Notes: generated by a model not told the origin, from the sequence alone. A DNA stretch of 64,000 bases from Paraburkholderia sejongensis (GCF_020880815.1 NZ_JAJITD010000001.1:784003-848002); one strand, 5' to 3'. Positions 17,891 through 26,957 are shown, counted from the stretch's first letter. Numbers and translations: made by a program.

Positions 17891-19435
17891 ATGAGCACGA
17901 GTAACAGCATCGCCGTTCCGACGCTTCCCGCGCGCACCACACGCACCGCGCTCGCCGTCGGCCTCGCCTGCGCGCTCGCCGCGTGTTCGTTCGGGCCCAA
18001 CGGCGACGCGCCCGCGATGCCGCAGCCCGCGCACTACGGCGCGGAGGCATTGCCGACCCGCACCGTGCCCGCCCAAGGCGTCGCGCAGCAGTTCGTCGCC
18101 GGCGCGCAGCCGGTGCCGGAGTGGTGGAAGCTGTACCGCTCGGACGCGCTCGACGCCTTGGTCGACGAAGGCCTGCGCAACAGTCCGACGCTCGCCGCGA
18201 CCGACCGCGCGCTCGCGGCCGCGCGCGAACAGTTGCGCGCGCAGGTCGGCAGCTCGCTGCTGCCGACCATCGACGCGGGTGGCCAGGCGACCCGCAACCG
18301 CGCGCTGGCGATTCCGGAAATCGGCCCGAACACGTTCCTGTACAACATCTTCGTCGGTCAGCTGCAGGCGCACTACACATTCGATCTGTTCGGCGCCGCG
18401 CGGCTCGCGAATGCGGCGCTCGCCGCGCGTGTGAACGTGCAGGTCTACCAGCTCGATGCGGCACGCCGCGCGCTCGCCGCGAACATCGTCACCGCGACGA
18501 TCACCAGTGCCGCGCTGCACGCGCAGATCGACACCACCGAGCGGCTCGTCACGCTGGCCAACGCACAGGCGCGCGACACCGCGCGGCGCTACGAACTCGG
18601 CGCGGTCTCGCATGCCGATCTGATGAGCGCGCAACAAAGTGCGGCGAGCGTGTCGGCGAGTCTGCCAGCGCTGAAGCAGCAGTGGCTGACCACCCGTCAC
18701 GCGCTCGCGGTGCTGCTCGGCCGCACGCCCGACGCGGCGCCCGACGACGTCGAACTCGCGCAGTTGCATCTGCCCGAGCAGGTGCCGGTCGTGGTGCCGT
18801 CCGAACTGTTGCGCGCGCGCCCCGACATCCAGGCCGCCGACGCCGCGCTGAAAGCCGCGGCGGCCGATGTCGGCGTCGCGACCGCGCAGATGTTTCCGAG
18901 CCTGTCGCTGTCGGCATCGATGGGACAAGGCGGCTTCAGCTGGCCGGTCGCGCTGTCGGGCGCGGGCGCGATCTGGAGCATCGGCGCCTCGCTGTCGCAG
19001 CCGCTGTTTCATGGCGGGGCGTTGCTCGCGCAGCGCCGCGCGGCGGTGGACAGCTACGACGCGAGCGTGTCGCAGTACAAGCAGACGGTGCTCGCCGCAT
19101 TCCAGAACGTCGCCGACACGCTCGCCGCGCTCGACCACGACGCGCAATCGCTCGATGCCGCGAACGTCGCCGCGCGCTCGGCGCAAAGCGTGTTCGACGA
19201 CACCACCGCGCGCTACCGGCTCGGCGCGCTGCCGGTCGCGTCGACGCGTTCGAGCGAGCAGCAGTGGCGCAACGCGCAACTCGACGAAATCCGCTATACG
19301 AGCGCGCGTTTGACCGACACCGCGGCACTGTTTCAGGCGATGGGCAACCCGCCGCTCGATGACGCGGACGCGCCGTCCGCTGCTTCTGCGGCGTCCGCAT
19401 CGATTGGCACAACGAAGGCCGCCGCCACCGATTAA
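17891..19435 (+). CDS. Outer membrane efflux lipoprotein, NodT/OprM family
   Basis: A 514-residue TolC-like channel with a lipobox (ALAACS near residue 32). It has the family's two repeated helical-hairpin halves; PEWWKLYRSDALDALVDEGLRNSP and LLRARPDIQAADAALKAAAADVGVA are typical conserved blocks. It starts 16 bp after the RND gene and completes the tripartite pump. The Ala/Ser/Asp-rich C-terminus is not conserved. Confidence 0.9.
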   Translation: MSTSNSIAVPTLPARTTRTALAVGLACALAACSFGPNGDAPAMPQPAHYGAEALPTRTVPAQGVAQQFVAGAQPVPEWWKLYRSDALDALVDEGLRNSPTLAATDRALAAAREQLRAQVGSSLLPTIDAGGQATRNRALAIPEIGPNTFLYNIFVGQLQAHYTFDLFGAARLANAALAARVNVQVYQLDAARRALAANIVTATITSAALHAQIDTTERLVTLANAQARDTARRYELGAVSHADLMSAQQSAASVSASLPALKQQWLTTRHALAVLLGRTPDAAPDDVELAQLHLPEQVPVVVPSELLRARPDIQAADAALKAAAADVGVATAQMFPSLSLSASMGQGGFSWPVALSGAGAIWSIGASLSQPLFHGGALLAQRRAAVDSYDASVSQYKQTVLAAFQNVADTLAALDHDAQSLDAANVAARSAQSVFDDTTARYRLGALPVASTRSSEQQWRNAQLDEIRYTSARLTDTAALFQAMGNPPLDDADAPSAASAASASIGTTKAAATD

Positions 19436-19441
19436 CCTGGG

Positions 19442-19455
19442 ATTCCGTACGGAAT
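19442..19455. repeat. 14-bp perfect palindrome after the efflux operon
   Basis: ATTCCGTACGGAAT lies 7 bp after the outer membrane factor stop. It has no loop, so it is more likely a protein site than a terminator. Confidence 0.5.
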
Positions 19456-19463
19456 GCCGCGCA

Positions 19464-19513
19464 GTTATCCCCAGATCGTGTGGATCAAGTTGTTGAAAAC
19501 TTTCTGAGAAGCG
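19464..19513. repeat. DnaA-box-like block, copy 1
   Basis: A TTATCCCCA (19465-19473) faces TGTGGATCA (19479-19487) and is followed by AAGTTGTTGAAAAC and GAAGCG. Both 9-mers are one or two changes from the DnaA box TTATCCACA. A diverged second copy lies about 167 bp further on. Confidence 0.55.
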
Positions 19514-19603
19514 GGCTAACGTATTGAGCGCGCAGGGATTTGCCGGGCAGGTGCGAAATCGCACAACGCGGGTCGCGACGCGGATTGCTTCGGAGTGCAA
19601 GCT

Positions 19604-19630
19604 CCTGGGACGCCTGAACAATGTCCCAGG
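19604..19630. repeat. Inverted repeat abutting DnaA-box-like copy 2
   Basis: CCTGGGAC (19604-19611) and GTCCCAGG (19623-19630) form an 8-bp stem with an 11-base loop. It ends exactly where the second DnaA-box-like block begins. Confidence 0.55.
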
Positions 19631-19682
19631 GTTATCCCCAGTTCGTGTGGATAGCCTTGTTGATAAGCCTGGGGCGAAGCGC
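19631..19682. repeat. DnaA-box-like block, copy 2
   Basis: TTATCCCCA (19632-19640) faces TGTGGATAG (19646-19654), followed by CTTGTTGATAAG and GAAGCG. The order and spacing match copy 1. The remainder of the 457-bp gap (19436-19892) holds short ACATCAAGGC repeats near the PBP stop and no coding potential. Confidence 0.55.
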
Positions 19683-19892
19683 GTAAGTGCTTGATGCGAA
19701 TCGGTTTAGCTTGCCCGGGCACTTATCGGGGCAAGTGGGCATAACTGGCTGTTTACCGGAGTTGCGAGGCTGCGGAGCTGCGCGGCCGCCCTTATAGGAA
19801 AAGGGCGCGGAACAGCTCGCCTCGGCGAACCACTCTCGCGCCCTCTTCCATCAAGGCCGACACAGCAAGGCCTTTACATCAAGGCCCTCACA

Positions 19893-22394
19893 TCAAGGCT
19901 TATTCGATTCGAACAGATCCATGATCTGCTTCTTCTCGCTCGACGACACGTTCGGCGGCGGCACCACCGGCGGCGTCATCCCGGCCGGCCCGACACCGCC
20001 GACCGCATCGCCGGCACCCGCCAGCGGATTGCCCGAATCGAGGCCGATGCTCGCGACGAAGCCACGCCCCGGCACCATGTCGGTAAAGAACAGCTCGCCG
20101 TCCACCACCGTCACGCCGTCCGGCTGCTGCGGCTCGGCTTGCGGCACACCGCGCAGCGCGCGCTGCATGTACTCGACCCAGATCGGCAGCGCGAGCTGCG
20201 CGCCGAATTCGCGGCTACCGAGACTCTTCGGCTGGTCGTAGCCCATCCACGCGACCGCCACCAGCGACTGCTGATAGCCGGCGAACCAACCGTCTTTCGC
20301 GTCGTTGGTCGTACCGGTCTTGCCCTGCAGGTCCGAACGATGCAGCACGTTGGTGCCGGCGCCGGTGCCCGCGGTCGCGACCGAGTGCAGCAGGCTGTTC
20401 ATGATGTACGCGTTACGCGGTTCGAGCGTGCGCGGCGCGTCCTGGCCGGCGACCAGCGGCTTTGCTCGCGACAGCGCGACACCGCGCGCGTCCGTCACTT
20501 CGCTGATCAGATACGGATTGATCCGGTACCCGCCGTTCGCGAATACCGAGTACGCGCCCGCCGATTGCAGCGGCGTGACGAGCCCCGCGCCGAGCGCCAT
20601 CGGCAGATACGGCGGGGTCTTGTCGGCGTCGAAACCGAAGCGCTGCGTGACGAAGTCCTGCGCATACCTGGTGCCGATGAACGACAGGATGCGGATCGAC
20701 ACGAGGTTCTTCGACTTCTGCAAGGCGAGCCGCATCGACATCGGACCGTCCGGCTGGTCGTCGTCCTTCGGCTCCCACGCGTCGCCGCCCGGCGTGCTCG
20801 GCGGGAAGTACAGCGGCGCGTCGTTGATGATCGTCGCCGGTGCGAGCCCCTTGTCGAGCGCGGCCGAATAGATGAACGGCTTGAAGCTCGAACCCGGCTG
20901 ACGCCATGCCTGGGTGACGTGATTGAACTTGTTCTTGTTGAAGTCGAAGCCGCCGATCAGCGCGCGGATCGCGCCGTCCTGCGGCGTCAGCGACACCAGC
21001 GCGCCTTCAACCTGCGGCAGCTGCGTGATCTGCCAGTTGCCCTTGGCGTCGGTCATCAGACGCACGATCGAACCTGGCCGGATGTGCTGCGCCGCGTTCG
21101 CGCGCGCGCTCAGCGCGGCGGCCGCGAAGCGCAGGCCCTCGCCCGTCACCGTCACCTCGGTGCCGTCGACCAGTTGCGCGACCACCTGCTTCGGATTCGC
21201 GTCGGTCACCACGCCGGCGATGATCTCGCCGTTGTCGGGGTGATCGGTGAGCGCGTCGTCGATCGCCTGGTCGCGCTCGTCGCCGGCGGCCGGCAGTTGC
21301 ACGAAGCCTTCGGGGCCGCGATAGCCGTGACGTCGTTCGTAGTCCATCACACCTTTGCGGACCGCGCGATACGCGGCGTCCTGATCGGCCGAGTCGATCG
21401 TGGTGATCACGTTCAGGCCGCGCGTATAGGTCTCGTCCTTGTACTGCGCGTACATCATCTGCCGCACCATTTCGGCGATGTACTCGGCGTGCACGCTGTA
21501 CTCGTTGCCGGGGTTCCTCGTGTGAATCTCTTCCTTCACCGCGACGTCGTACTGATCGCGCGTGATGTAGTTCAGCTCGAGCATGCGTCGCAGGATGTAC
21601 TCCTGACGAATCTTCGCGCGCTTCGGATTGACGACCGGGTTATACGCGGACGGCGCCTTCGGCAGACCGGCGAGCATCGCGGCCTCGGCAAGCGAAATGT
21701 CCTTCAGGTCCTTGCCGAAGTACACGCGCGCGGCCGCGGCGAAGCCGTATGCGCGCTCGCCCAGATAAATCTGGTTCATGTACAGCTCGAGGATCTGGTC
21801 CTTGGTCAGCGCGCGTTCGATCTTGTACGCAAGCAGCATCTCGTAGATCTTGCGCGTGTAGGTCTTTTCGCTGGACAGAAAGAAGTTGCGCGCGACCTGC
21901 ATCGTGATCGTGCTCGCACCCTGCGATGCGCCGCCATGCGTGAGGTCGGCGAAGCCGGCGCGCAGAATGCCGATGAAGTCGACGCCGCCGTGCTCGTAGA
22001 AGCGGTAGTCCTCGATTGCGAGCACCGCTTTCTTCATCTGATCCGGGATGTCCTGGAAGCGCACGAGGCTGCGCCGCTCTTCGCCGAATTCGCCGATCAG
22101 CACGTGGTCGGCGGTATAGATGCGCAGCGGCACCTTCGGCCGGTAGTCGGTCAATGCATCGAGCGACGGCAGTTGCGGGCCCATCACGACGAGCGCATAG
22201 CCGACGATCAGCGCGCCGACCACGGCCACGGTCGCGACCAGACCGGCGAACCACAGCATGAACCTCGAGCCGAACGAACGGCCGCCGCGCCCGGCATCGC
22301 GCGAAGCGGCATTGCGTCCAGGAGTGCGTTGATAGGAGTCCCGGTCTTCACCGGCCGGAGAATGGGAGGAATGCGGTCGTTTGATGATTGGCAT
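19893..22394 (-). CDS. mrcA: Class A penicillin-binding protein 1A
   Basis: An 833-residue bifunctional peptidoglycan synthase. A basic cytoplasmic tail is followed by a membrane anchor at about 46-70. The glycosyltransferase (GT51) domain has EDYRFYEHGGVDFIGILRA with the catalytic Glu, and GASTITMQVARNFF. The transpeptidase domain has Ser in PGSSFKPF, the SxN motif as SKN, and KTGTTND. ATG at 22394 (MPIIKRP) fits the family start although no strong ribosome site precedes it; a longer open frame to 22508 looks non-conserved. Its usual pilMNOPQ neighbours are absent here, so this may be a second paralogue. Confidence 0.92.
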   Translation of the reverse strand: MPIIKRPHSSHSPAGEDRDSYQRTPGRNAASRDAGRGGRSFGSRFMLWFAGLVATVAVVGALIVGYALVVMGPQLPSLDALTDYRPKVPLRIYTADHVLIGEFGEERRSLVRFQDIPDQMKKAVLAIEDYRFYEHGGVDFIGILRAGFADLTHGGASQGASTITMQVARNFFLSSEKTYTRKIYEMLLAYKIERALTKDQILELYMNQIYLGERAYGFAAAARVYFGKDLKDISLAEAAMLAGLPKAPSAYNPVVNPKRAKIRQEYILRRMLELNYITRDQYDVAVKEEIHTRNPGNEYSVHAEYIAEMVRQMMYAQYKDETYTRGLNVITTIDSADQDAAYRAVRKGVMDYERRHGYRGPEGFVQLPAAGDERDQAIDDALTDHPDNGEIIAGVVTDANPKQVVAQLVDGTEVTVTGEGLRFAAAALSARANAAQHIRPGSIVRLMTDAKGNWQITQLPQVEGALVSLTPQDGAIRALIGGFDFNKNKFNHVTQAWRQPGSSFKPFIYSAALDKGLAPATIINDAPLYFPPSTPGGDAWEPKDDDQPDGPMSMRLALQKSKNLVSIRILSFIGTRYAQDFVTQRFGFDADKTPPYLPMALGAGLVTPLQSAGAYSVFANGGYRINPYLISEVTDARGVALSRAKPLVAGQDAPRTLEPRNAYIMNSLLHSVATAGTGAGTNVLHRSDLQGKTGTTNDAKDGWFAGYQQSLVAVAWMGYDQPKSLGSREFGAQLALPIWVEYMQRALRGVPQAEPQQPDGVTVVDGELFFTDMVPGRGFVASIGLDSGNPLAGAGDAVGGVGPAGMTPPVVPPPNVSSSEKKQIMDLFESNKP

Positions 22395-22947
22395 GACTGG
22401 AATAGTGGGCGCGCAACGGCACGCCTGTTTGCGCGCGCATGGGTCGTGATCGAGCATCCTGGCCGCGGCGTACACCACCGCGCGAACCTTGCCCCCGGCC
22501 GGCCGCACGGCACGCCTCGGACCATGTCCGACGCAACGTAACAGCGCATTTTAAAGAAATCAAACGGTCCGCAACGCAGTTTTTTTGTAAGAATTCCCTT
22601 CGCGTCACGCCATTCTGTAGTAAGGGTCTGTAATTTCGGGCACTCTGACCGGCACGCCCGCGCACATCGTTCGGAACCCGTAATTTATGCGGGGTTATCA
22701 ACAGAAAATGTGGAGAGGGCTGTGGATAATCGCTCCAAACGCGCTACAACTCATTGATGTCACGCGTTTTTCGCGTCGCGCCCGTTTCGCGCCGACGCAA
22801 CTCGTCATATGATGAACGCGCGCGCCCGGACAGCTCGATGCGCGCGACGGGGATCCCAACGGCGGGTCCGGCGCGGCATCCAGCATGCGTTATCCGACCG
22901 GAGCCCCGCCCCGATCCGCACCTGCCAACAAAGTCTGCGAGCCGATC
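22395..22947. other. 553-bp intergenic region with DnaA-box-like sites
   Basis: This gap separates the divergent mrcA and the RHH-like gene and must hold both promoters. Near the middle are TTATCAACA (22695-22703) and a perfect reverse DnaA box TGTGGATAA (22721-22729), within an AT-rich stretch. No further gene was recognised. Confidence 0.5.
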
Positions 22948-23700
22948 ATGTCCAAGCCGAGCGAGCGCATCGTCGTATTCGTCACGACCGCGCAGAAACG
23001 CGCGATCACCACGACCGCGGAAGATCTGGGCATCAGCGTGAGCGAGCTGATGCGGCGCGCGGTGCTGAGCTTCGGCGCGACCAGCGAGCAGGTCAAGGCG
23101 GCGAGCATCGTCGACCGGTTGCGCGCGCCGCGCGCGCCCGATGCGTTGAACGCTGCGCTGCAGCGCGTCGCGCGCGGCACCCGTTATGCACGCGCGAGCG
23201 CACCGGCGGCGGTGCCCACGCGTGAGATCGATAGTGACACCAGCCATTCGCATAGCGCGGCGGATGCGCCGAATCCGCCTGACGCAGCGGGTATTTCTGC
23301 TTCTGCCAGCACCGCCACGCCCGACCAACCCGTCAGCACATTGAAAGCATCGCCGGCCGCAAGCGTGCCGCCCTCGACGCTCGCGCCCGCTCATCGCGGC
23401 TCGCTGCTGCCCGCCGGCGTCGTCGCCGCGCTCGCCGCCGAACAGGACGAACAGGTCACGGCCAGCGCCGAAGCACTCGCGCGACTCATCGCGGGCCGAG
23501 CCGCCGATAGCGCGGATACCACCGATAGCGCCGATACCGCTAATACAACCGACCACCGCGAAACCGCTGAACGCGCATCGCCGCCGTCCGGCACGCCGGC
23601 GAGTCTGCGCAATTCGCTAAAACGTCGCCGCGCTGCCCCTACCCCCGACGACGACGATCCGCACGGCGATCCGAGCACCGAAGGCGGCCGCTTCGCGTGA
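22948..23700 (+). CDS. Protein with ribbon-helix-helix-like N-terminus and disordered tail, unknown
   Basis: A 250-residue product. The first 50 residues (SERIVVFVTTAQKRAITTTAEDLGISVSELMRRAVLSF) have the strand-helix-helix pattern of RHH DNA-binding or MobC-like mobilisation proteins. The rest is Ala/Ser/Thr/Pro-rich, ending in an acidic and a basic patch, and looks disordered. ATG at 22948 is chosen because it starts the folded part; an upstream ATG at 22885 would add 21 residues. No relaxase or plasmid gene is near, so mobilisation is unlikely. A nucleoid or regulatory role is possible. Confidence 0.55.
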   Translation: MSKPSERIVVFVTTAQKRAITTTAEDLGISVSELMRRAVLSFGATSEQVKAASIVDRLRAPRAPDALNAALQRVARGTRYARASAPAAVPTREIDSDTSHSHSAADAPNPPDAAGISASASTATPDQPVSTLKASPAASVPPSTLAPAHRGSLLPAGVVAALAAEQDEQVTASAEALARLIAGRAADSADTTDSADTANTTDHRETAERASPPSGTPASLRNSLKRRRAAPTPDDDDPHGDPSTEGGRFA

Positions 23701-23703
23701 CCC

Positions 23704-23751
23704 GACACGTGACGCGACACGTGACGCAAGACGTGAAGCGAGCCGTGACGA
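23704..23751 (+). repeat. Degenerate 12-bp tandem repeat
   Basis: Two identical GACACGTGACGC units are followed by AAGACGTGAAGC and GAGCCGTGACGA. More distant ACACGTGACGA and ACGCGTGACC copies reach 23781. It starts 4 bp after the RHH-like gene. The rest of the 404-bp gap before the PspA gene contains nothing recognised. Confidence 0.8.
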
Positions 23752-24104
23752 ATCCAAACGAACACGTGACGAACGCGTGACCGGCGTAACGGAAAATTAC
23801 GCAGCGTTGCCAGCGTCGCCCGCGCACCTTTCCTGACGCAATTCGAGAGAACCAATGGTGTAACATCCGCCGGCAAGTTCATGCGCGGCGCGTTGTCCAT
23901 TGCGGCTTTCCTGCATCGACACAGCGAGCTGCGCGCGCAGCGCGCCGCGGACAATCGGCCACCCCTATTGCAATTGGCGAGCGCGCCCCGAACTGGGCTG
24001 CGAACGTCGCGCAGCATCGTGCGCGGCGGCGTAAAGTAGCAATTCAAAGCAGTGCCGGCGCGTGGACCTCGTCCGCGCGCCGCTTACATTCACTGGAGGT
24101 TTTC

Positions 24105-24785
24105 ATGTCGCTTTTTGACAGCATTTCGCGCACGCTCAAAGGTCTTCTGAACGATGCGGCCGACTCGGTGCAGGATCCGTCGCGCGACTCGCGCCAGATC
24201 GTGCGCGAACTCGACGACAGCATCGGCCGCGCCGAAAACTCGCTGATCGAGATTCAGGCGCAGGTCGCCACCCAGCAAAGCAAGCGCGATGTTGCCGCGG
24301 ACAAGGCGAAGAAGTATGAAGACGGCGCGCGCCGCGCGCTGCAATCCGGCGACGAGGCGCTCGCGCGCGAAGCGCTCGCCGCGCAGGCCACCGCCGAAGC
24401 GGAACGCGATGCGTTGACGAAGGAACTGACCTCGCTGGAGCCGTCGGTCACGCAACTGAAGAGCCAGATCGACGACATGCGCACGCGCCGCAACGACCTG
24501 AACGCGCGCTCGAACATCCTGCAGGCCAAGCAGCAGATCGCCGAAGCGAAGGACGTCGCGGCAACCGCGCTGGGCGGCATCGGCGGCAAGAATCTCTCCG
24601 AAGATTTCCAGAAGCTCGAAGACAAGGTCGCGCTGTCGAATGCGCGTTCGGACGCACGCCTGAATTCCGCCGATGTGAAAAGCGGCAAGGCGCTCGACGA
24701 CAAGCTCGCGGATCTGAACCGCGGCCCGTCGGTCGAAGATCGTCTCGAAGCATTGAAGAAGCAGTTGAACACGCCGGCGCAGTAA
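24105..24785 (+). CDS. PspA/IM30-family membrane-associated protein
   Basis: A 226-residue, almost entirely helical protein with the PspA/IM30/YjfJ start (SLFDSISRTLKGLLNDAAD) and long coiled-coil heptads to about residue 150. Family members bind the inner face of the membrane and form oligomeric coats that protect it. ATG at 24105 has TGGAGG. It lies 46 bp before a signal-bearing TPR membrane protein on the same strand, so the two are probably an operon. No pspF or pspBC genes are nearby, so it is not the classical phage-shock operon. Confidence 0.85.
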   Translation: MSLFDSISRTLKGLLNDAADSVQDPSRDSRQIVRELDDSIGRAENSLIEIQAQVATQQSKRDVAADKAKKYEDGARRALQSGDEALAREALAAQATAEAERDALTKELTSLEPSVTQLKSQIDDMRTRRNDLNARSNILQAKQQIAEAKDVAATALGGIGGKNLSEDFQKLEDKVALSNARSDARLNSADVKSGKALDDKLADLNRGPSVEDRLEALKKQLNTPAQ

Positions 24786-24831
24786 GTAGTTATCGACTGA
24801 TGGAGACGGGCGCACCGCGCCCGGTCCGCAC

Positions 24832-26013
24832 ATGAAAAAACTTTTCGCAACCGCCTTCGCTTCGCTGCTGCTGGTGTCGGCCGCCGCGTTCGCGGTGCCG
24901 ACCGTGCAGCAGATCGAGTCGGCGATGGCGCAAGGCAACTGGCAGCAGGCCGACACCGACCTTACAGAAGTGTTGCAGGCGCATCCGAACAATGCGCGCG
25001 CGCACTATCTGTACGCGCAGGTCCTCGATCGCGAAGGCCGCTACGCCGACGCGCTCGCGCAGATCCAGCAGGCGAAGACGCTCGATCCGCAGATCCGCTT
25101 CACCGACCCGGCCCGCTTCGCGCAAACCGAAGCGCGCCTGCGCAGCGATGCGCAGCGCGTGGGCGGCAGCGTCACCCGTCGCGCCGACAATCCGTTCGCG
25201 CAGCAGAATGCGCCTGCTGTGCAGCAACAATCGACGCTCGCGTCGCAAGCGCAATCGCATGGTCCGGGGGTGGGTATGTGGATCGGTATCATCGTTTTGA
25301 TCGCCGTGATCGCACTGGTGCTGCGCTGGACGCTGCGCCGCGCGCGCGGCCAGCAGGATACGCGCGCCGACGACGAACGTCGCGCGCAAATGAAACGCGC
25401 AACCGAGATGCTGAACGCGGTGCGCTCGCTCAAGCTCGACGTGAAGCTGTCCACCGCGCCGGGTCACGAGCTGCTGGAGAAAGACGTCGAGGCGACCGAA
25501 GAGCAGTTGCGTGGCGCGGTCGAAACGCTGTCGAACGGCAAGAATCCGTTGCCGCCGTATCAGCTCGACGAATTCGAGCAGCGTATCGCCAGCCTGCGCG
25601 CGCGCGCCGACGGCCGGCCCGATCCGACTGCCGCATCGGTGGGCAGCGGGCAGTCCGCGTATGCTCAGGAAGCCGAACGTTTGAATCAGCAGCAGGCGCC
25701 TTATCCGCAGCAGGCGCCCTACCCGCAGCAACCGCAGCAGCCGCCCGTCATTGTGCAGCAAGGCGGCGGGCTCGGCGGCGGGATGGGCGGCCTGCTGACC
25801 GGCGTGCTGCTCGGCGAAGCGCTGAATCATGGCCGCGACCGGGTGATCGAGCGCGATGTGATCGTCGATAACGACGAGCTGCGCCGCCGTGGCGGCGACA
25901 ATGGCGGCAACCTCGATTTCGGGCAGGGCTCGAACGACTGGAGTGACGACGGCGGTGGCGGCGGTGTCGATATGGGCAGCAACGACGATTCGGGTGGCTG
26001 GACGGATACCTGA
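24832..26013 (+). CDS. TPR-containing single-pass membrane protein with Gly/Asp-rich tail
   Basis: A 393-residue protein. A signal-like segment (residues 1-21) is followed by a TPR region (QGNWQQADTDLTEVLQAHPNNARAHYLYAQVLDREGRYADAL), a membrane helix at about 149-166, and a helical cytoplasmic part. A Gln/Pro repeat (APYPQQAPYPQQPQQP) and a Gly/Asp/Asn-rich end complete it, with GGGLGGGMGGLLTGVLLGEAL resembling the glycine-rich domain of several envelope proteins. It follows the PspA-like gene and may anchor or recruit it. The specific function is unknown. Confidence 0.75.
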   Translation: MKKLFATAFASLLLVSAAAFAVPTVQQIESAMAQGNWQQADTDLTEVLQAHPNNARAHYLYAQVLDREGRYADALAQIQQAKTLDPQIRFTDPARFAQTEARLRSDAQRVGGSVTRRADNPFAQQNAPAVQQQSTLASQAQSHGPGVGMWIGIIVLIAVIALVLRWTLRRARGQQDTRADDERRAQMKRATEMLNAVRSLKLDVKLSTAPGHELLEKDVEATEEQLRGAVETLSNGKNPLPPYQLDEFEQRIASLRARADGRPDPTAASVGSGQSAYAQEAERLNQQQAPYPQQAPYPQQPQQPPVIVQQGGGLGGGMGGLLTGVLLGEALNHGRDRVIERDVIVDNDELRRRGGDNGGNLDFGQGSNDWSDDGGGGGVDMGSNDDSGGWTDT

Positions 26014-26052
26014 TCGCCTCGTGCTGGCCAATTTCGCCACGCGTTGATTAAG

Positions 26053-26079
26053 AACAGGCTCCTTCGTGGAGCCTGTTTT
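26053..26079 (+). terminator. Rho-independent terminator after the PspA/TPR operon
   Basis: AACAGGCTCC, loop TTCGT and GGAGCCTGTT run into TTTT, 39 bp after the stop. Confidence 0.88.
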
Positions 26080-26137
26080 GCGTGGGCGGTTCGGTCGGTG
26101 TGCGCGCGCGCCGGCTTGCGCGCCCCGCCGCTTACGC

Positions 26138-26800
26138 CTACGCCGCCGCTTCCGCCTCGCTGCCCGCCTCGTGCTGCGCGAGCACCGCCGCGCCCGCGAA
26201 CAGCCGCACGATGAACCGTTCCGCGTAACCGATCAACGCTTGCCGGCGCGCCGCATCGGCATCCAGATACTCGGCCGACAGATGGAACAGCTGCAGCACG
26301 ATCTGCGTGCTGACTTCCTCGACGCTCGCGCGCGCCAGTTGTGGCATCAGTTTGAGTTGCACGACGTCGTCGGCCATTTCCGCCGCGATTTCGTGCAGAT
26401 TCGCGCGCACCGCGTCGCGCAGCGCCGGCGACGTGCCGTGATATTCGACCAGCGCGCTCAGAAACGCCTCGCGATTTTCCAGCGCGAACTCGAAGAACGC
26501 GACGCACGCGCGCCGCGGCACGCTGTGCGGTTCGTCGTGCGCGGCGAGCCAGCGCTCGCGCCGCAGCATCGGCCGCAAACGCCGGCTGACCGACGCGATC
26601 GCTTCGCGCGCGAGGTCGTCGAGCGCGTCGAAATGGCGATAGAACGTATTCGGATTGAGGCCGGCTTCGCGCGCGAGTTCGCGCAAGCCGAGGCTCGCAA
26701 AGCTGCGGCCGCCGGCCGTCAGCCGCAACGCGGCTTCGATCAGCTTGCGTTTGCCGGGCGCCAGCTCCGCGCCGGACGATGCGTCGGGGAAGGTCGTCAT
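26138..26800 (-). CDS. TetR-family regulator divergent to the monooxygenase/hydrolase pair
   Basis: A 220-residue TetR protein of the FabR-like group (KRKLIEAALRLTAGGRSFASLGLRELAREAGLNPNTFYRHFDALDDL). The C-terminal helical domain fits the size of a lipid or hydrophobic ligand pocket. It is divergent to the monooxygenase and hydrolase genes, and a 13-bp inverted pair lies in the shared control region. Repression lifted by a ketone or fatty ligand is a reasonable inference. Confidence 0.85.
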   Translation of the reverse strand: MTTFPDASSGAELAPGKRKLIEAALRLTAGGRSFASLGLRELAREAGLNPNTFYRHFDALDDLAREAIASVSRRLRPMLRRERWLAAHDEPHSVPRRACVAFFEFALENREAFLSALVEYHGTSPALRDAVRANLHEIAAEMADDVVQLKLMPQLARASVEEVSTQIVLQLFHLSAEYLDADAARRQALIGYAERFIVRLFAGAAVLAQHEAGSEAEAAA

Positions 26801-26855
26801 CGTGCTTTCAATCGTCGCGCGGTGTGCGCGTTTAATAGCAGCACTCTAAACGATC

Positions 26856-26913
26856 TTGACGCGATGTGTACAGTTGTCTACCCTGCGCTTTATTCCGCGT
26901 GTAGACAGCTGTA
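26856..26913 (+). promoter_or_regulatory. Promoter with paired TetR-type operators for the monooxygenase operon
   Basis: TACAGTTGTCTAC (26869-26881) and GTAGACAGCTGTA (26901-26913) are inverted copies matching at 12 of 13 bases. TTGACG (26856-26861) and TACCCT (26879-26884) are spaced 17 bp as a possible promoter overlapping the first copy, which is the geometry of a repressor block. Confidence 0.6.
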
Positions 26914-26957
26914 GACGCCGACGCGCGGACCGCTTTCACCCCGTGCCGGAGACCGTT

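Noticed and set aside
16687..17904. 405-aa open frame inside the RND pump gene
   Set aside because: Shadow frame of the pump; composition is Arg/Ala/Asp-rich with no membrane pattern.
20139..22541. 800-aa plus-strand open frame opposite the PBP gene
   Set aside because: Antisense shadow in high-GC DNA. The minus strand carries intact glycosyltransferase and transpeptidase motifs.
19464..22729. DnaA-box-like sites as a replication origin
   Set aside because: No dnaA, dnaN, parAB or rep gene is near, boxes are few and imperfect, and no strong AT-rich unwinding region is seen.
22948..23100. RHH-like protein as a plasmid mobilisation (MobC) gene
   Set aside because: No relaxase, oriT-like nick region or plasmid gene in the surrounding sequence.
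23391..24047. 218-aa minus-strand frame with RHVSRHV repeats
   Set aside because: The peptide repeats only mirror the 12-bp DNA repeat; no start signal or domain.
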